Assembly (NCBI GenBank): GCA_945291235.1
Contig: CALYQY010000011.1
Span: 1 to 35,678, forward strand
Reading direction: 5' to 3'
Length of the DNA: 35,678 nt
DNA from: an uncultured Gilliamella sp.
GTDB lineage: Bacteria; Pseudomonadota; Gammaproteobacteria; Enterobacterales; Enterobacteriaceae
Below are positions 34,703 to 35,678 of the stretch, one piece after another. How positions within the stretch are numbered: position 1 is the stretch's first letter; the number at the start of each line of letters is the position of its first letter. A program made the translations under genes and the position numbers. The notes under the pieces are model-generated. The model was not told the origin of the DNA. It made no database searches and saw only the letters and a program-made list of their open reading frames with translations.

Positions 34703-35678
34703 ATGAATAAATCAATATTTGTGACCAAGCGAGATGGTAAGAAAGAACCTATCAATCTTGATAAAATTCACAAGGTAATTACATGGGCAGCAGAAGGATT
34801 AGAAAATGTTTCGGTATCTCAAGTTGAATTACGTTCACATATTCAATTTTATGATGGGATCCGAACATCTGATATTCATGAAACAATTATTCGAGCTGCC
34901 GCTGATCTTATATCGCAAGATTCACCAGATTATCAATATTTGGCTGCACGTTTAGCCATTTTTCATTTACGTAAAAAAGCGTATAACCAATTTACTCCTC
35001 CACCACTTTATGAACATGTAAAAAAACTAGTGGCAAGTGACCGTTATGACAAACACTTACTTGAAGATTATACGCAAGAAGAGTTTGAACAAATGGATAA
35101 AATTATCGATCATTGGCGTGATATGTCTTTTTCATATGCGGCAGTAAAACAGCTTGAAGGAAAATACTTAGTTCAAAATCGGGTAACAGGCGAGATTTAT
35201 GAAAGCGCACAGTTTTTATACATTTTAGTCGCAGCTTGTCTTTTTGCTAATTACCCTAAAGATACGCGTCTTAGCTACATCAAACGCTTTTATGATGCAG
35301 TCTCAACTTTTAAAATTTCATTACCAACGCCAATTATGGCCGGTGTTCGCACCCCAACACGCCAATTTAGTTCATGTGTACTTATCGAATGTGATGATAG
35401 CTTAGATTCTATTAATGCGACGGCAAGCGCAATTGTCAAATATGTGTCACAACGTGCAGGTATTGGTGTTAATGCGGGCAAAATTCGAGCGCTTGGTAGT
35501 TCAATTCGTGGTGGTGAAGCTTTCCACACCGGTTGTATTCCTTTTTATAAATATTTTCAAACAGCGGTAAAATCCTGTTCACAAGGCGGTGTTCGTGGTG
35601 GTGCTGCAACGGTATTTTACCCGCTTTGGCATTTAGAAGTCGAAAGTCTATTGGTTTTACGTAACAATCGAGGTGTTG
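34703..35678 (+). CDS. nrdA: Class Ia ribonucleoside-diphosphate reductase alpha subunit NrdA, N-terminal part
   Basis: The first 325 codons; the gene runs off the window. NrdA with NrdB reduces ribonucleoside diphosphates to deoxy forms. An ATP-cone domain (about 5-95: VTKRDGKKEPINLDKIH) gives allosteric control. The catalytic barrel begins after it, with QLEGKYLVQNRVTGEIYESAQF, TPIMAGVRTPTRQFSSCVL (the redox Cys equivalent to E. coli Cys225) and GGEAFHTGCIPFYK. Near identity with E. coli NrdA over the visible part makes the call firm. GGATGG lies just upstream of ATG 34703. Two NrdR boxes precede it. Confidence 0.96.
   Translation, partial: MNKSIFVTKRDGKKEPINLDKIHKVITWAAEGLENVSVSQVELRSHIQFYDGIRTSDIHETIIRAAADLISQDSPDYQYLAARLAIFHLRKKAYNQFTPPPLYEHVKKLVASDRYDKHLLEDYTQEEFEQMDKIIDHWRDMSFSYAAVKQLEGKYLVQNRVTGEIYESAQFLYILVAACLFANYPKDTRLSYIKRFYDAVSTFKISLPTPIMAGVRTPTRQFSSCVLIECDDSLDSINATASAIVKYVSQRAGIGVNAGKIRALGSSIRGGEAFHTGCIPFYKYFQTAVKSCSQGGVRGGAATVFYPLWHLEVESLLVLRNNRGV

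Overview
The window looks like chromosomal DNA of an AT-rich gammaproteobacterium close to the Enterobacterales. The best guess is the family Orbaceae (Gilliamella, Frischella and relatives from insect guts). This is an inference. Most proteins align residue for residue with E. coli orthologues (Prs, GalT, GalK, RarA, SmpB, NrdA, SecA), yet the DNA is very AT-rich. secM-secA, rlmD-relA, smpB/ratA-rnfH and the galETKM order are all typical of the group, and Pasteurellaceae-type uptake signal sequences are absent. Apart from the two genes cut by the window ends (thiD, nrdA), the assigned genes look intact. No tRNA, rRNA, CRISPR array, phage or insertion sequence was recognised.

Layout. 1-2000: end of thiD, a small copper chaperone (minus strand), a poorly coding stretch, and a DUF3597 protein with a strong promoter and terminator. 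2000-6510: pth and prs (minus), then trmB, nfsA and an agp-type glucose-1-phosphatase without a signal peptide. 6510-12622: a sugar operon lacY-galE-galT-galK-galM behind a regulatory region whose geometry closely copies E. coli gal (CRP site at about -41.5, extended -10, two GalR-like operators 101 bp apart). 12870-17000: coaD, rlmD, relA. 17039-18640 (minus): folA and an MJ1255-type glycosyltransferase. 18940-20983: a small Cys-containing membrane protein and a Tat-type multicopper oxidase. 21125-24801: secM, secA, mutT. 24855-26745 (minus): ratA-rnfH-zur followed by two overlapping four-helix DMT half-transporters. 26813-27295: smpB. 27339-30773 (minus): a three-gene operon of CscB-like sugar:H+ symporter, GH172 (DUF2961) glycosidase and ScrR-like LacI regulator. 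31461-32240: an ExuR/UxuR-type regulator. 32386-35678: lolA (minus), rarA, and the start of nrdA behind two NrdR boxes.

How the genes work together. Two carbohydrate systems dominate the accessory content. In the first, LacY imports a galactoside and the Leloir enzymes GalM, GalK, GalT and GalE convert galactose to glucose-1-phosphate; lacZ is not in the window. The second resembles the E. coli csc sucrose operon, but invertase and fructokinase are absent and a cytoplasmic GH172 enzyme sits in their place. I propose that it imports and splits a fructofuranosyl (difructose-anhydride-like) or arabinofuranosyl disaccharide. This is the best candidate for an undescribed system here. Other points worth following are a SecM with a diverged arrest sequence, the predicted cytosolic Agp next to the gal operon, mutually exclusive hairpins in the prs leader, and a zur-linked transporter pair.
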